From Paenibacillus sp. PAMC 26794 (GTDB lineage Bacteria; Bacillota; Bacilli; Paenibacillales; Paenibacillaceae), in NCBI RefSeq assembly GCF_000316035.1, contig NZ_ANHX01000087.1, positions 1 through 56,904 on the forward strand: DNA of 56,904 bases, read 5' to 3'. A program made the translations under genes and the position numbers. Below are positions 34,516 through 42,273 of this stretch, piece by piece. How positions within the stretch are numbered: position 1 is the stretch's first letter; the number at the start of each line of letters is the position of its first letter. The notes beneath the pieces were generated by a model. The model was not told the origin of the DNA. It saw only the letters and a program-made list of their open reading frames with translations, and did no database searches.

Positions 34516-35025
34516 ATGATCTATCAAATTAGCGTGGCCCTGATCGCAGTGGCATTTGCAGTACTGGTATTCTTTTTAATTCGTACCTTGAAATCCGCTC
34601 AGGGTTCTTTGGACAATGTGTCACAGACATTGCAGGAGGTACAGAAAACTATTGATGAACTTAGTTATGAAGTGAAGCAGACGGTAAGACATGCCAATGA
34701 TATTACGGTGGATGTACAGCACAAAATGAAAAAAATTGATCCTGTTATGGAATCTGTTGAGAATCTGGGAGAAGTGTTGAATGAAGTGACGGCAGCAGCC
34801 AAACAAGTCTCCACAACGCTGATGGCGAAATTTCAGACCAAACGTAACAACGCTGAACAGACCAAGCATGCTGAATCGGTTCATGTAACTGCACCGCCTG
34901 CTACATCAACGGATCGTACCCTGCAATCCTATGAAGCTACATATAACGGTGAAGCTAAGGGCGGGAAAAACTGGATGAAGTATATTGATGTTGCAGCGAA
35001 TGTATGGCAACGGATGCGCAAGTAA
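34516..35025 (+). CDS. DUF948 (YtxG-like) general stress protein
   Basis: A 169-residue protein with one N-terminal membrane helix (ISVALIAVAFAVLVFFLI), a long cytoplasmic coiled coil (~25-100, LDNVSQTLQEVQKTIDELSYEV) and a low-complexity tail. This is the DUF948 architecture; B. subtilis YtxG of this family is sigma-B dependent. The ATG has an AAAGAGAGG site. A near-consensus sigma-B promoter precedes it. The function is unknown, perhaps a membrane-bound scaffold under stress. Confidence 0.82.
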   Translation: MIYQISVALIAVAFAVLVFFLIRTLKSAQGSLDNVSQTLQEVQKTIDELSYEVKQTVRHANDITVDVQHKMKKIDPVMESVENLGEVLNEVTAAAKQVSTTLMAKFQTKRNNAEQTKHAESVHVTAPPATSTDRTLQSYEATYNGEAKGGKNWMKYIDVAANVWQRMRK

Positions 35026-35093
35026 CATGACCGCTGTGTAACCCATGAAGAAGCCTTCAGAGCGGTGATGAACCTGATGAAAGGGTGAGAATC

Positions 35094-35627
35094 ATGATGA
35101 AACTACTGCTTGTGATGTTTAGCGTAATTTCTCCCTTTTCCGTTCAACCGGCAGCGGTACCCGCTGCTCACGATATGCAATGGACGGCAATGGAAGAGAA
35201 GGCGTCAGAGGTAACTCTGGCTGTTGATCGATCCGAGACTTTCCAGCATTTTCGGACTCTGAATGGCATTTCTCTGGATGACACCATGGATGATTTGTTG
35301 GCCAAGAAGGGCCAGCCGGGGCATAAGCAGAAAGATCCTTATCTGGGGTGTCCTGAATATCACTTTGATGATGTAAAGGTTGGTTTGTGTGAAGATACGG
35401 ATGTCATTCAATATGTGCATATCGATGCATCTGAGAATCACATCATGTTAAACGGAAAGAGAATTGAGATGAATATTGAAGCGATCCATCATGCTCTCGG
35501 GAAACCTTATTATGTGGCAGAGGACGGAGAAGTGTTTCTCCGTGGAGACCAGGCTCTGAAGGTATATATGAAGTCAGGCTCTCAGCAGATTGAAGGCATC
35601 GATCTTTTTGATGACACAGTTTCCTAG
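35094..35627 (+). CDS. Uncharacterised secreted protein
   Basis: A 177-residue protein with a probable signal peptide (KLLLVMFSVISPFSVQPAAVPA). The mature part has two cysteines (YLGCPEY and VGLCEDT) about 15 residues apart that could pair outside the cell, and a two-halved layout in which GISLDDTMDDLLAKKGQPG and NIEAIHHALGKPYYV may be related helix-loop units, reminiscent of DUF4309-like lipoproteins; that assignment is weak. The ATG at 35094 lies 8 bases after AAAGGG; the in-frame GTG 35085 is less likely. It sits between two probable sigma-B-controlled genes without an obvious promoter of its own. Confidence 0.65.
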   Translation: MMKLLLVMFSVISPFSVQPAAVPAAHDMQWTAMEEKASEVTLAVDRSETFQHFRTLNGISLDDTMDDLLAKKGQPGHKQKDPYLGCPEYHFDDVKVGLCEDTDVIQYVHIDASENHIMLNGKRIEMNIEAIHHALGKPYYVAEDGEVFLRGDQALKVYMKSGSQQIEGIDLFDDTVS

Positions 35628-35646
35628 GATTGGTTATTACCGAATC

Positions 35647-35672
35647 GTTTCAACCCCATATAGTATGGTTAT
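35647..35672 (+). promoter_or_regulatory. Sigma-B-type promoter of the YflT-like gene
   Basis: GTTTCA (35647-35652), 14 bases, GGTTAT (35667-35672), 49 bases before the start codon; same spacing as the other copies in this region. Confidence 0.65.
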
Positions 35673-35721
35673 ATATTAAGTAGCTCGATACAGAAGACTA
35701 AATCAGAGGAGAGTGGAAACG

Positions 35722-36066
35722 ATGAATTCAACCAATGAGCAAGCTTATGCAAAAGTGGTAGAAAACGGAGTCCAGGCGGTAGAAGCGGTGAAAGAATTGC
35801 AGATTACCGGATACCTTGCTGATCAAATCTTTGTTCTCGCCCATGAGAAGGATCGTACAGATCGAATTGCCGATACAGCAGATGCCAAAGAAATTGGCAT
35901 AAAGGAAGAAGGCGTATTTGATTCCTTGGCGAATCTGTTCCGCTCACGTGGTGATGAACTTCGGGCCAAAATTGTTTCGATGGGCTTTACCGAAGCCGAA
36001 GCGGACTTCTACGAGAGTGAACTCGACAAAGGTAAAGTGCTCGTTATTGCTAAAAAGAAAGATTAA
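35722..36066 (+). CDS. yflT: General stress protein, YflT family
   Basis: A soluble 114-residue protein of the heat-induced stress protein YflT family. The family start (AVEAVKELQITGYLADQIFVLAHEKDRTDRI) and the closing MGFTEAEADFYESELDKGKVLVIAK are recognisable. The ATG at 35722 has a GAGGAGAG site 8 bases upstream; the in-frame GTG 35713 overlaps that site and is unlikely. B. subtilis yflT is controlled by sigma-B, and a sigma-B-like promoter precedes this gene. The biochemical role is unknown. A very strong terminator separates it from the sigB operon. Confidence 0.88.
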   Translation: MNSTNEQAYAKVVENGVQAVEAVKELQITGYLADQIFVLAHEKDRTDRIADTADAKEIGIKEEGVFDSLANLFRSRGDELRAKIVSMGFTEAEADFYESELDKGKVLVIAKKKD

Positions 36067-36131
36067 CCCGATAAGTTGAAGTTTGCTGAACATGGACAAG
36101 CTTATCAATCATTTATGTAAAATGCTTAATC

Positions 36132-36181
36132 AAAAACATAGATAAGGAATGGGGCTTTCCCCATTCCTTATCTATGTTTTT
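36132..36181. terminator. Long perfect hairpin terminator
   Basis: A perfect 23-bp inverted repeat (36132-36154 with 36159-36181) with a CTTT loop. A and T runs at the two ends make it usable in both directions. It insulates the sigB operon from the upstream stress genes. Confidence 0.9.
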
Positions 36182-36206
36182 GCAAGTTTGGAAGCGGGAT
36201 CAGGAC

Positions 36207-36254
36207 GCTGCAAAAACAGGGTAGGTTGCGGGGGGATTACCCTGCGATGGTGCC
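36207..36254 (+). other. Structured segment in the rsbY leader, resembling part of a c-di-GMP-I riboswitch
   Basis: The 7-bp stem CAGGGTA/TACCCTG (36217-36223 with 36238-36244) encloses GGTTGCGGGGGGAT; GGACGC precedes and GATGG follows. This order resembles the 3' half of GEMM-I aptamers, but the first hairpin is missing, so identity is doubtful. A TATAAT (36340-36345) with a poor -35 lies further down and may be the actual operon promoter. Confidence 0.3.
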
Positions 36255-36407
36255 ATTTACTGATAGAAGTTTTTTGGTTTTACGATTATAGTTATGCTAG
36301 GAATTATTATGTCTACTGCCGTTTTGTATGCAAAATTTGTATAATCAACGTTTGTTTTAACCTAATAAGAATCGACAAACCCGGACGCCACAGATAAGGA
36401 GATATCA

Positions 36408-37577
36408 ATGAGAATACTTATTGTTGACGACAATCCGACGAATGTCATTATCATTCGAGAAATTCTGAAAAAAGAAAACTATCGTGACATTGTAACGGCA
36501 AGTTCCGCCATGGAAATGTTTGAAGTGTTGGGAATTGGGGAGGAAAGTAACGAACCTCGTCCAAAACCGTCGGATATTGACCTGATTTTGCTAGATATGA
36601 TGATGCCTGAGATGGACGGCATCGAAGCCTGCAGTATTGTGCAGAAATTTGAAAATCTGAAGGATATACCGATTATTATGGTGACTGCCATCGGTGACTC
36701 CAAAAAACTTGCCGAAGCTTTGGATGCAGGCGCATCTGATTATGTGACTAAACCGATTAACAAAGTCGAACTGATGGCCAGAATTCGACTCGCGCTTCGT
36801 TTGAAACAAGAGAAAGATTGGCATAAAGAGCGGGATCAACGTATTCAGGATGAGCTGAAGCTGGCAGCGATGGTTCAAAATGCCGTATTAAGTCCGGCGC
36901 TTAGGGACCCTTTGTTTCAAGTCCACGCCATCTATAAACCTTCCTTTGAGCTTGCGGGTGATCTGTATTCGTGGTACCCCCTTGGGGAAGGCCGTTACGG
37001 GGTACTGTTGCTCGACATGATGGGGCATGGGATATCTTCATCCCTGTTTACGATGTTTATCGCTTCAGTGTTGAAGGATACGGTTACCACCTATGTTGAT
37101 CCAGAGAAGGTCATTCAGGAGTTGAACCGTCGCTTCAACCAGCTCCATCTGGAAAAACAATTGGTGCAGTATTATTTCACGGCAATTTATCTGGTCGTTG
37201 ATACACGGATGAAGCGTATTGATTATGTTAATGCAGGGCATCCACCTGCTTTATTTTTCCGAAACGACGGCAGTGTCACCACATTTGACAGCGTCTGCTG
37301 TCCTGTTGGTTTATTTGACAAGATGGATATTGAACCACAAACGATCCATTACGAGGGTGACGGGCATATTGCACTCTATACGGATGGATTATTGGAAGCT
37401 GTTCAGGGCGGGCAGGAGGAACAACATGAATTCCTGATCGAAAAACTGACCGGCTCACATCAGTGGAATGAAGCTGCCATGCAGGCCATGTTTTTTGACG
37501 ACGAAATTCCCCAGGAGCGGGATGATGATAAATGTCTGGTCTGGATTACTTTGGATAAAGGAGCGGGGGATGAATGA
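36408..37577 (+). CDS. rsbY: RsbY-like response regulator / PP2C phosphatase
   Basis: A 389-residue protein with an N-terminal receiver (1-125; acidic pocket D7/D8, phosphoacceptor Asp63 in LLLDMMMPEMDG, Lys in VTKPIN) and a C-terminal SpoIIE/PP2C phosphatase (~165-385) whose metal residues lie in ELAGDLYSW, LDMMGHG and YTDGLLE. This is the architecture of RsbY of the Bacillus cereus group, which dephosphorylates RsbV when its receiver is phosphorylated and so releases sigma-B. The ATG has an AAGGAG site. Its stop overlaps the start of the kinase gene (ATGA), and rsbVW-sigB are in the same run of genes. Confidence 0.9.
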   Translation: MRILIVDDNPTNVIIIREILKKENYRDIVTASSAMEMFEVLGIGEESNEPRPKPSDIDLILLDMMMPEMDGIEACSIVQKFENLKDIPIIMVTAIGDSKKLAEALDAGASDYVTKPINKVELMARIRLALRLKQEKDWHKERDQRIQDELKLAAMVQNAVLSPALRDPLFQVHAIYKPSFELAGDLYSWYPLGEGRYGVLLLDMMGHGISSSLFTMFIASVLKDTVTTYVDPEKVIQELNRRFNQLHLEKQLVQYYFTAIYLVVDTRMKRIDYVNAGHPPALFFRNDGSVTTFDSVCCPVGLFDKMDIEPQTIHYEGDGHIALYTDGLLEAVQGGQEEQHEFLIEKLTGSHQWNEAAMQAMFFDDEIPQERDDDKCLVWITLDKGAGDE

Positions 37578-40500
37578 AGATCAGGAATAAACTGCTGATT
37601 GGTTTTACCGCTCTGATGGCTATTTTGATCGTGCTCACGTTTGTGAGTTATGAACGGTTAAACAGCAGTAATCAACAGATTGATCAGATGTATCAGGAAC
37701 GTTATCTCAAAGTAAGGTTCACTTCTGCTGTACGTGGAGAGGTCAATGATATTGCCAAAGTGCTGGCTAACTTGTTATTGAATCCGAACAATTCGATTAG
37801 TGCTGCTGAAGGTGACCTGAAGGATATGAAGGATCGGGGGGATGGTTACCTCGTAGAAGTAAGAAACCGAGCAGACAGCGCACCTGAACATCAACTGGTG
37901 GATCGTGTGAATACTGCGTGGACCGCTTATACTTCCTATGCAACGAGACAGATCAACCTGATGTCCCAAAGCAGGGTAGAAGATGCGAATAACTACCGTA
38001 ATTCAACAGGACTCGCGGTGCAAAAAGAAGCTGTGGATAGTTTGAATGCTCTTTCCCGTTATCAGGACCAAGAGATTGATGCCGAGATCAAGAACGCTAA
38101 CGCAGCGTACACGAGAGCCGTACAGATCACCATAAGTATCATGATTGCGGGGTTGTTGCTTGCATTGGGTGTCATTCTGTGGGTGCTGCCGAGTATTACA
38201 CGGGGTCTGAACACTGTATCTATGATGATTACCAGCTTTGGTAAAGGGCGTTACCGAACCATTCGGCGCATACAGGTCAAATCAACCGATGAGATTGGTC
38301 AGATTGCCAGTGTGTTCAAAGATGTATCCAGTGATCTGGAAGAAAAACTGGAGATCGAGAGGGCTTATGTGCAGGCTCAGCAGGATCAAAACTGGATGAG
38401 TTCGAACATCGCAAGAGTCCCGGAGCTGCTTCGGGGGATTGGCTCCATTCGCCAAATTTCACAGATGTTTATCAGTGAGTTTACACCTGTGCTTGGCGCT
38501 CAGTTGGGTGTCGTCTATCTGATCGATGAGGAGAAACATCCCGACGAGCTGAGACGCTACGGTGCATACGCATTTGAAGAGAACGAAGATGTTGGTAAAG
38601 AAATGTATCGCGTCGGTGAAGGCCTGATTGGTCAAGCCGCACTGGATATGACACCGATTATTCTGGAAAATACGCCTGAAGATTACGTGCATATTGGTTC
38701 AGCTTCAGGCTCAACACGTGCTGCGGGTATCATGATCTATCCTGTCGTGTTTGAAGATGAACTGATTGGTGTAGTTGAAGTGGCTTCCTTTGAAGGTTTC
38801 AATGAACTGCACAAGCAGTTATTCACACAACTGATCATGAACCTGGGCGTAATTTTGAACAACGTTCGACGACGTTTGCGTGTGGAGGAGCTGCTGCGCG
38901 AATCCCAGGCACTGACTGAGGAACTGCAGGTTCAATCGGAAGAATTGCAGACACAGCAAGAAGAACTCCGTCGTTCTAATGAGAATCTGGAGGAGCAGAC
39001 AGAGGCGCTTAAACGATCTGAGGAATTGCTGCAGCGTCAGCAGGAAGAACTGGAACATTTTAATACGGAACTCATTGCCAAGACGCGGGCGCTTGAAGAG
39101 CAGGTGCGTGAAGTCGAAGAGAAGAATGACGAAATTGAGAAAACGAAGACACAGTTGGAACAGCAAGCTACACAGCTGTCGATGACAAGCAAGTACAAGT
39201 CTGAATTTTTAGCGAATATGTCACATGAACTCCGTACACCATTGAACAGTCTGCTCATTTTGTCCCAGTTATTGTCGGAGAACAAGGGTGGAAATCTGAC
39301 TGACAAACAGCAGGAATATGCGCAAACCATCTACATGTCGGGCGCGGATCTGCTGAAGATGATTGATGAGATTCTGGATCTGTCCAAGGTGGACGCAGGT
39401 AAGATGGATATCAATTATGAGACAGTTCGAATGGAAGAGCTGACCAGCTTTGTTCAGCAGAACTTTGGACCGATGGCGAATAAAAAGGAACTGAACTTGA
39501 ATATCGAGTTTGACAGCGATCTACCGGAATGGGTATACACCGACAGTCATCGCGTCAAACAGATTTTACGGAATTTGTTGTCGAACGCATTTAAGTTCAC
39601 CAATCGAGGTTCGGTTAGTCTGATTGGGCGACGGATGAAACCGGAAGAGCTGCCGGGTTATATGAATACCAATCAGGAATATCTCGGATTCAGTGTAAAA
39701 GACACCGGCATTGGTATTCCATCGGACAAGACGGATCTGATCTTTGAAGCGTTCCAGCAAGTAGACGGGACCACAAGTCGGAAATACGGTGGAACTGGCC
39801 TGGGATTGTCCATTAGCAGGGAGCTGGCACGTTTGCTTGGTGGCGCAATACAGGTGGAATCATCCGAAGGGGAAGGTAGCTGCTTTACCTTGTACCTGCC
39901 GGATAATCATGAAGAGGAAGCCTTGGCAGAGGAAGGTGCTTCAAGAGAAGCGGCTGTATCCTCAGAGGATCTTTATGAAAAGTCCATCGAAGCACGGACC
40001 ATGCTTTCAAGTCATCAGTCCATTCTCTCTCCTGATCCGGAGCGGAGCGTGGGTACAGATCTGTCTCCTACCCATACTCCAGATGTCACGCAGATCGAAG
40101 ATGATCGGGAGAATCTTATGGAAGGTGACAAAATCTTGCTCATCATTGAGGATGACGTGAACTTTGCACATATTTTGACGGATATGGCGAGAGGAAGAGG
40201 CTTCAAAGCACTTGTTGCCCTTCAAGGGGATAAAGGACTTGAAATGGCACGTCAATATCTGCCGGATGCCATTATCCTGGATATTCAATTGCCGGTGATG
40301 GATGGTTGGACCATTCTGGGCGAGCTGAAGAGCAGTTCGGCAACACGTCACATTCCGGTTCATGTGATTTCAGTCATTGATGATATGAAGCAAGGTCTGA
40401 TGATGGGCGCCATTGCGTATCTGAAAAAACCTTCGAGCAAGGATTCACTGGATAAAGCATTCTCACATATCAAATCCTATACTGAGAATCAATTGAAACG

Positions 40501-41299
40501 ACTGTTGATCGTCGAAGATGATGAAATTCAGCGTAAAGCCATTATTGAATTGATTGGTCATGATGATGTTGCAATCACCGCTGTATCGACAGGTAGTGAG
40601 GCATTGAATGAATTACACAGCCAGCGTTATGACTGCATGGTACTGGATCTGATGTTAACGGATATGACCGGGTTCGAGTTGCTCGACCAGATTCGCGATG
40701 ATGAATATCTGAACGATCTGCCGATTATAATTTATACAGGCAAAGAACTGGATTCCAAGGAAGAGATGAAGCTGCGCAAATATGCGGAATCCATCATTAT
40801 CAAGGATGTGAAGTCACCGGAACGTTTGCTGGATGAAACGACATTATTCTTGCATCGGGTAGAAGCCAATTTACCGGAAGACAAGCGTCGAATCTTACAG
40901 AAGCTGCACAACAAGGAAACGTTGTTTGAAGGCAAGAAAATATTGCTTGTAGATGACGACATTCGTAATGTATTTGCCCTTTCAAGTGTCCTTGAAGGCT
41001 ATCGGATGGATGTAACGTTTGCAGAGAATGGCCGTGAGGCTCTGGAGATTCTGGACAAAAACCCGGAAATTGATCTGGTGTTGATGGATATGATGATGCC
41101 AGAAATGGACGGTTATGAAGCCATGACACGAATCAGACAGATGCCGCAGTTTGAAAAGTTGCCGATTATTGCACTTACGGCCAAAGCCATGAAAGAGGAT
41201 CGCGGCAAATGTATTGAGGCCGGAGCATCTGATTATGTGAAAAAACCGATCCAGACCGATCAATTGTTATCCTTAATGCGCGTATGGCTGTATTCGTAA
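37574..41299 (+). CDS. rsbK: RsbK-like hybrid sensor histidine kinase with three receivers
   Basis: A 1,241-residue sensor. In order: membrane helix (7-27); extracytoplasmic CHASE3-like helical domain (~30-185); second helix (~187-207, ITISIMIAGLLLALGVILWVL); HAMP (~210-262); GAF (~285-430); long coiled coil rich in Glu/Gln (~440-540); HisKA with His551 (MSHELRTPLNS); HATPase_c (DTGIGIPS, GGTGLGLSIS); then receivers from ~851 (LDIQLPVMDG), ~975 (LDLMLTDMTG) and ~1121 (MDMMMPEMDG). RsbK of the B. cereus group has the same sensor-GAF-kinase plan and signals to RsbY; its Glu/Gln region is methylated by RsbM, and both partners are encoded next to this gene. The start overlaps rsbY by 4 bases. Receiver 2 lacks the usual KP after its Lys (IIIKDVK), so it may be degenerate. 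Confidence 0.88.
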   Translation: MKIRNKLLIGFTALMAILIVLTFVSYERLNSSNQQIDQMYQERYLKVRFTSAVRGEVNDIAKVLANLLLNPNNSISAAEGDLKDMKDRGDGYLVEVRNRADSAPEHQLVDRVNTAWTAYTSYATRQINLMSQSRVEDANNYRNSTGLAVQKEAVDSLNALSRYQDQEIDAEIKNANAAYTRAVQITISIMIAGLLLALGVILWVLPSITRGLNTVSMMITSFGKGRYRTIRRIQVKSTDEIGQIASVFKDVSSDLEEKLEIERAYVQAQQDQNWMSSNIARVPELLRGIGSIRQISQMFISEFTPVLGAQLGVVYLIDEEKHPDELRRYGAYAFEENEDVGKEMYRVGEGLIGQAALDMTPIILENTPEDYVHIGSASGSTRAAGIMIYPVVFEDELIGVVEVASFEGFNELHKQLFTQLIMNLGVILNNVRRRLRVEELLRESQALTEELQVQSEELQTQQEELRRSNENLEEQTEALKRSEELLQRQQEELEHFNTELIAKTRALEEQVREVEEKNDEIEKTKTQLEQQATQLSMTSKYKSEFLANMSHELRTPLNSLLILSQLLSENKGGNLTDKQQEYAQTIYMSGADLLKMIDEILDLSKVDAGKMDINYETVRMEELTSFVQQNFGPMANKKELNLNIEFDSDLPEWVYTDSHRVKQILRNLLSNAFKFTNRGSVSLIGRRMKPEELPGYMNTNQEYLGFSVKDTGIGIPSDKTDLIFEAFQQVDGTTSRKYGGTGLGLSISRELARLLGGAIQVESSEGEGSCFTLYLPDNHEEEALAEEGASREAAVSSEDLYEKSIEARTMLSSHQSILSPDPERSVGTDLSPTHTPDVTQIEDDRENLMEGDKILLIIEDDVNFAHILTDMARGRGFKALVALQGDKGLEMARQYLPDAIILDIQLPVMDGWTILGELKSSSATRHIPVHVISVIDDMKQGLMMGAIAYLKKPSSKDSLDKAFSHIKSYTENQLKRLLIVEDDEIQRKAIIELIGHDDVAITAVSTGSEALNELHSQRYDCMVLDLMLTDMTGFELLDQIRDDEYLNDLPIIIYTGKELDSKEEMKLRKYAESIIIKDVKSPERLLDETTLFLHRVEANLPEDKRRILQKLHNKETLFEGKKILLVDDDIRNVFALSSVLEGYRMDVTFAENGREALEILDKNPEIDLVLMDMMMPEMDGYEAMTRIRQMPQFEKLPIIALTAKAMKEDRGKCIEAGASDYVKKPIQTDQLLSLMRVWLYS

Positions 41300-41385
41300 G
41301 TTCATTATTCGTATGTTCATTGTTTGGGTAATGAAAGACAATACGACGAATACGCAAGTAACAAATGAAGAAGTGGAGAGAATTT

Positions 41386-42258
41386 ATGACACCGTGGGAA
41401 CCTACCGAGACGGGGGCAGATTTGGTCCGTATGCCGCAAGATGAAGAACGCGAGCTGATCGAGATTGAGTTGCTGTTGGAAGGCATGCACCGTTTATATG
41501 GATATGATTTTAGAAACTATGCACTGCCATCCCTGAAACGAAGAATCTGGCATCATGCACATGCTGAAGGTGTTAAGAGCATATCCGGTTTGCAGGAGCG
41601 TGTTCTTCATGACCGTTCCGCGTTTGACCGTTTTGTACAGAACTTATCTATCCCTGTAACGGAAATGTTTCGAGATCCTTCGCTTTTCCGAATGTTTCGG
41701 GAAAAGATTATTCCTATCCTGAGAACCTACCCGTATATCCGAATATGGCATGCAGGATGCTCCACGGGAGAGGAAGTCTATTCCATGGCCATCATGTTGC
41801 ATGAGGAAGGGCTGTATGACAAGGCAAGAATCTACGCAACGGATATGAATGATCGCTCTTTGCAACAGGCCAAAGAAGGCGTATATGGTATTGAGAAAAT
41901 GAAACTATTTACTACAAATTATTTGGAGGCAGGGGGTACCAGAGCCTTCTCCGAGTACTATACAGCGAAATACAATTCGGTGATATTTCATCCTTTTCTA
42001 AGGAAGAACATCATTTTCGCCGAGCACAACCTGGCAACAGACCGGTCATTTAACGAGTTTAATGTTATCTTTTGCCGTAATGTCATGATTTATTTTAATG
42101 ATGAACTGCGGAACCATGTGCATGGGCTGTTTCATGAGAGCTTGAGCCACTTTGGTATTCTGGTTCTGGGGTCGAAAGAATCGATACATTTTACAGAGTT
42201 CAGTGATACCTATGAGCCGTTAGACCGGACCGAAAAAATATACCGGAAGATCAAATAG
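41386..42258 (+). CDS. rsbM: RsbM-like CheR-type protein methyltransferase
   Basis: S-adenosylmethionine-dependent glutamate methyltransferase of 290 residues. The CheR N-terminal helical domain (YGYDFRNYALPSLKRRI) is followed by the methyltransferase fold with motif I HAGCSTGEEVYSMAI, ATDMNDRSLQQAKEGVY and the FNVIFCRNVMIYFN motif of CheR enzymes. No chemotaxis genes surround it; it lies between the RsbK-like kinase and a second kinase, as RsbM does near RsbK in the B. cereus group, where methylation of RsbK restrains sigma-B activity. The ATG at 41386 follows GGAGAG by 5 bases; the earlier ATG 41365 has no ribosome-binding site. Confidence 0.88.
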   Translation: MTPWEPTETGADLVRMPQDEERELIEIELLLEGMHRLYGYDFRNYALPSLKRRIWHHAHAEGVKSISGLQERVLHDRSAFDRFVQNLSIPVTEMFRDPSLFRMFREKIIPILRTYPYIRIWHAGCSTGEEVYSMAIMLHEEGLYDKARIYATDMNDRSLQQAKEGVYGIEKMKLFTTNYLEAGGTRAFSEYYTAKYNSVIFHPFLRKNIIFAEHNLATDRSFNEFNVIFCRNVMIYFNDELRNHVHGLFHESLSHFGILVLGSKESIHFTEFSDTYEPLDRTEKIYRKIK

Positions 42259-42273
42259 GGGGTTAGGGTTAGC

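Noticed and set aside
36149..36397. An 82-codon frame between yflT and rsbY
   Set aside because: It begins inside the long terminator hairpin, has no separate ribosome-binding site and its composition is unlike a real protein.
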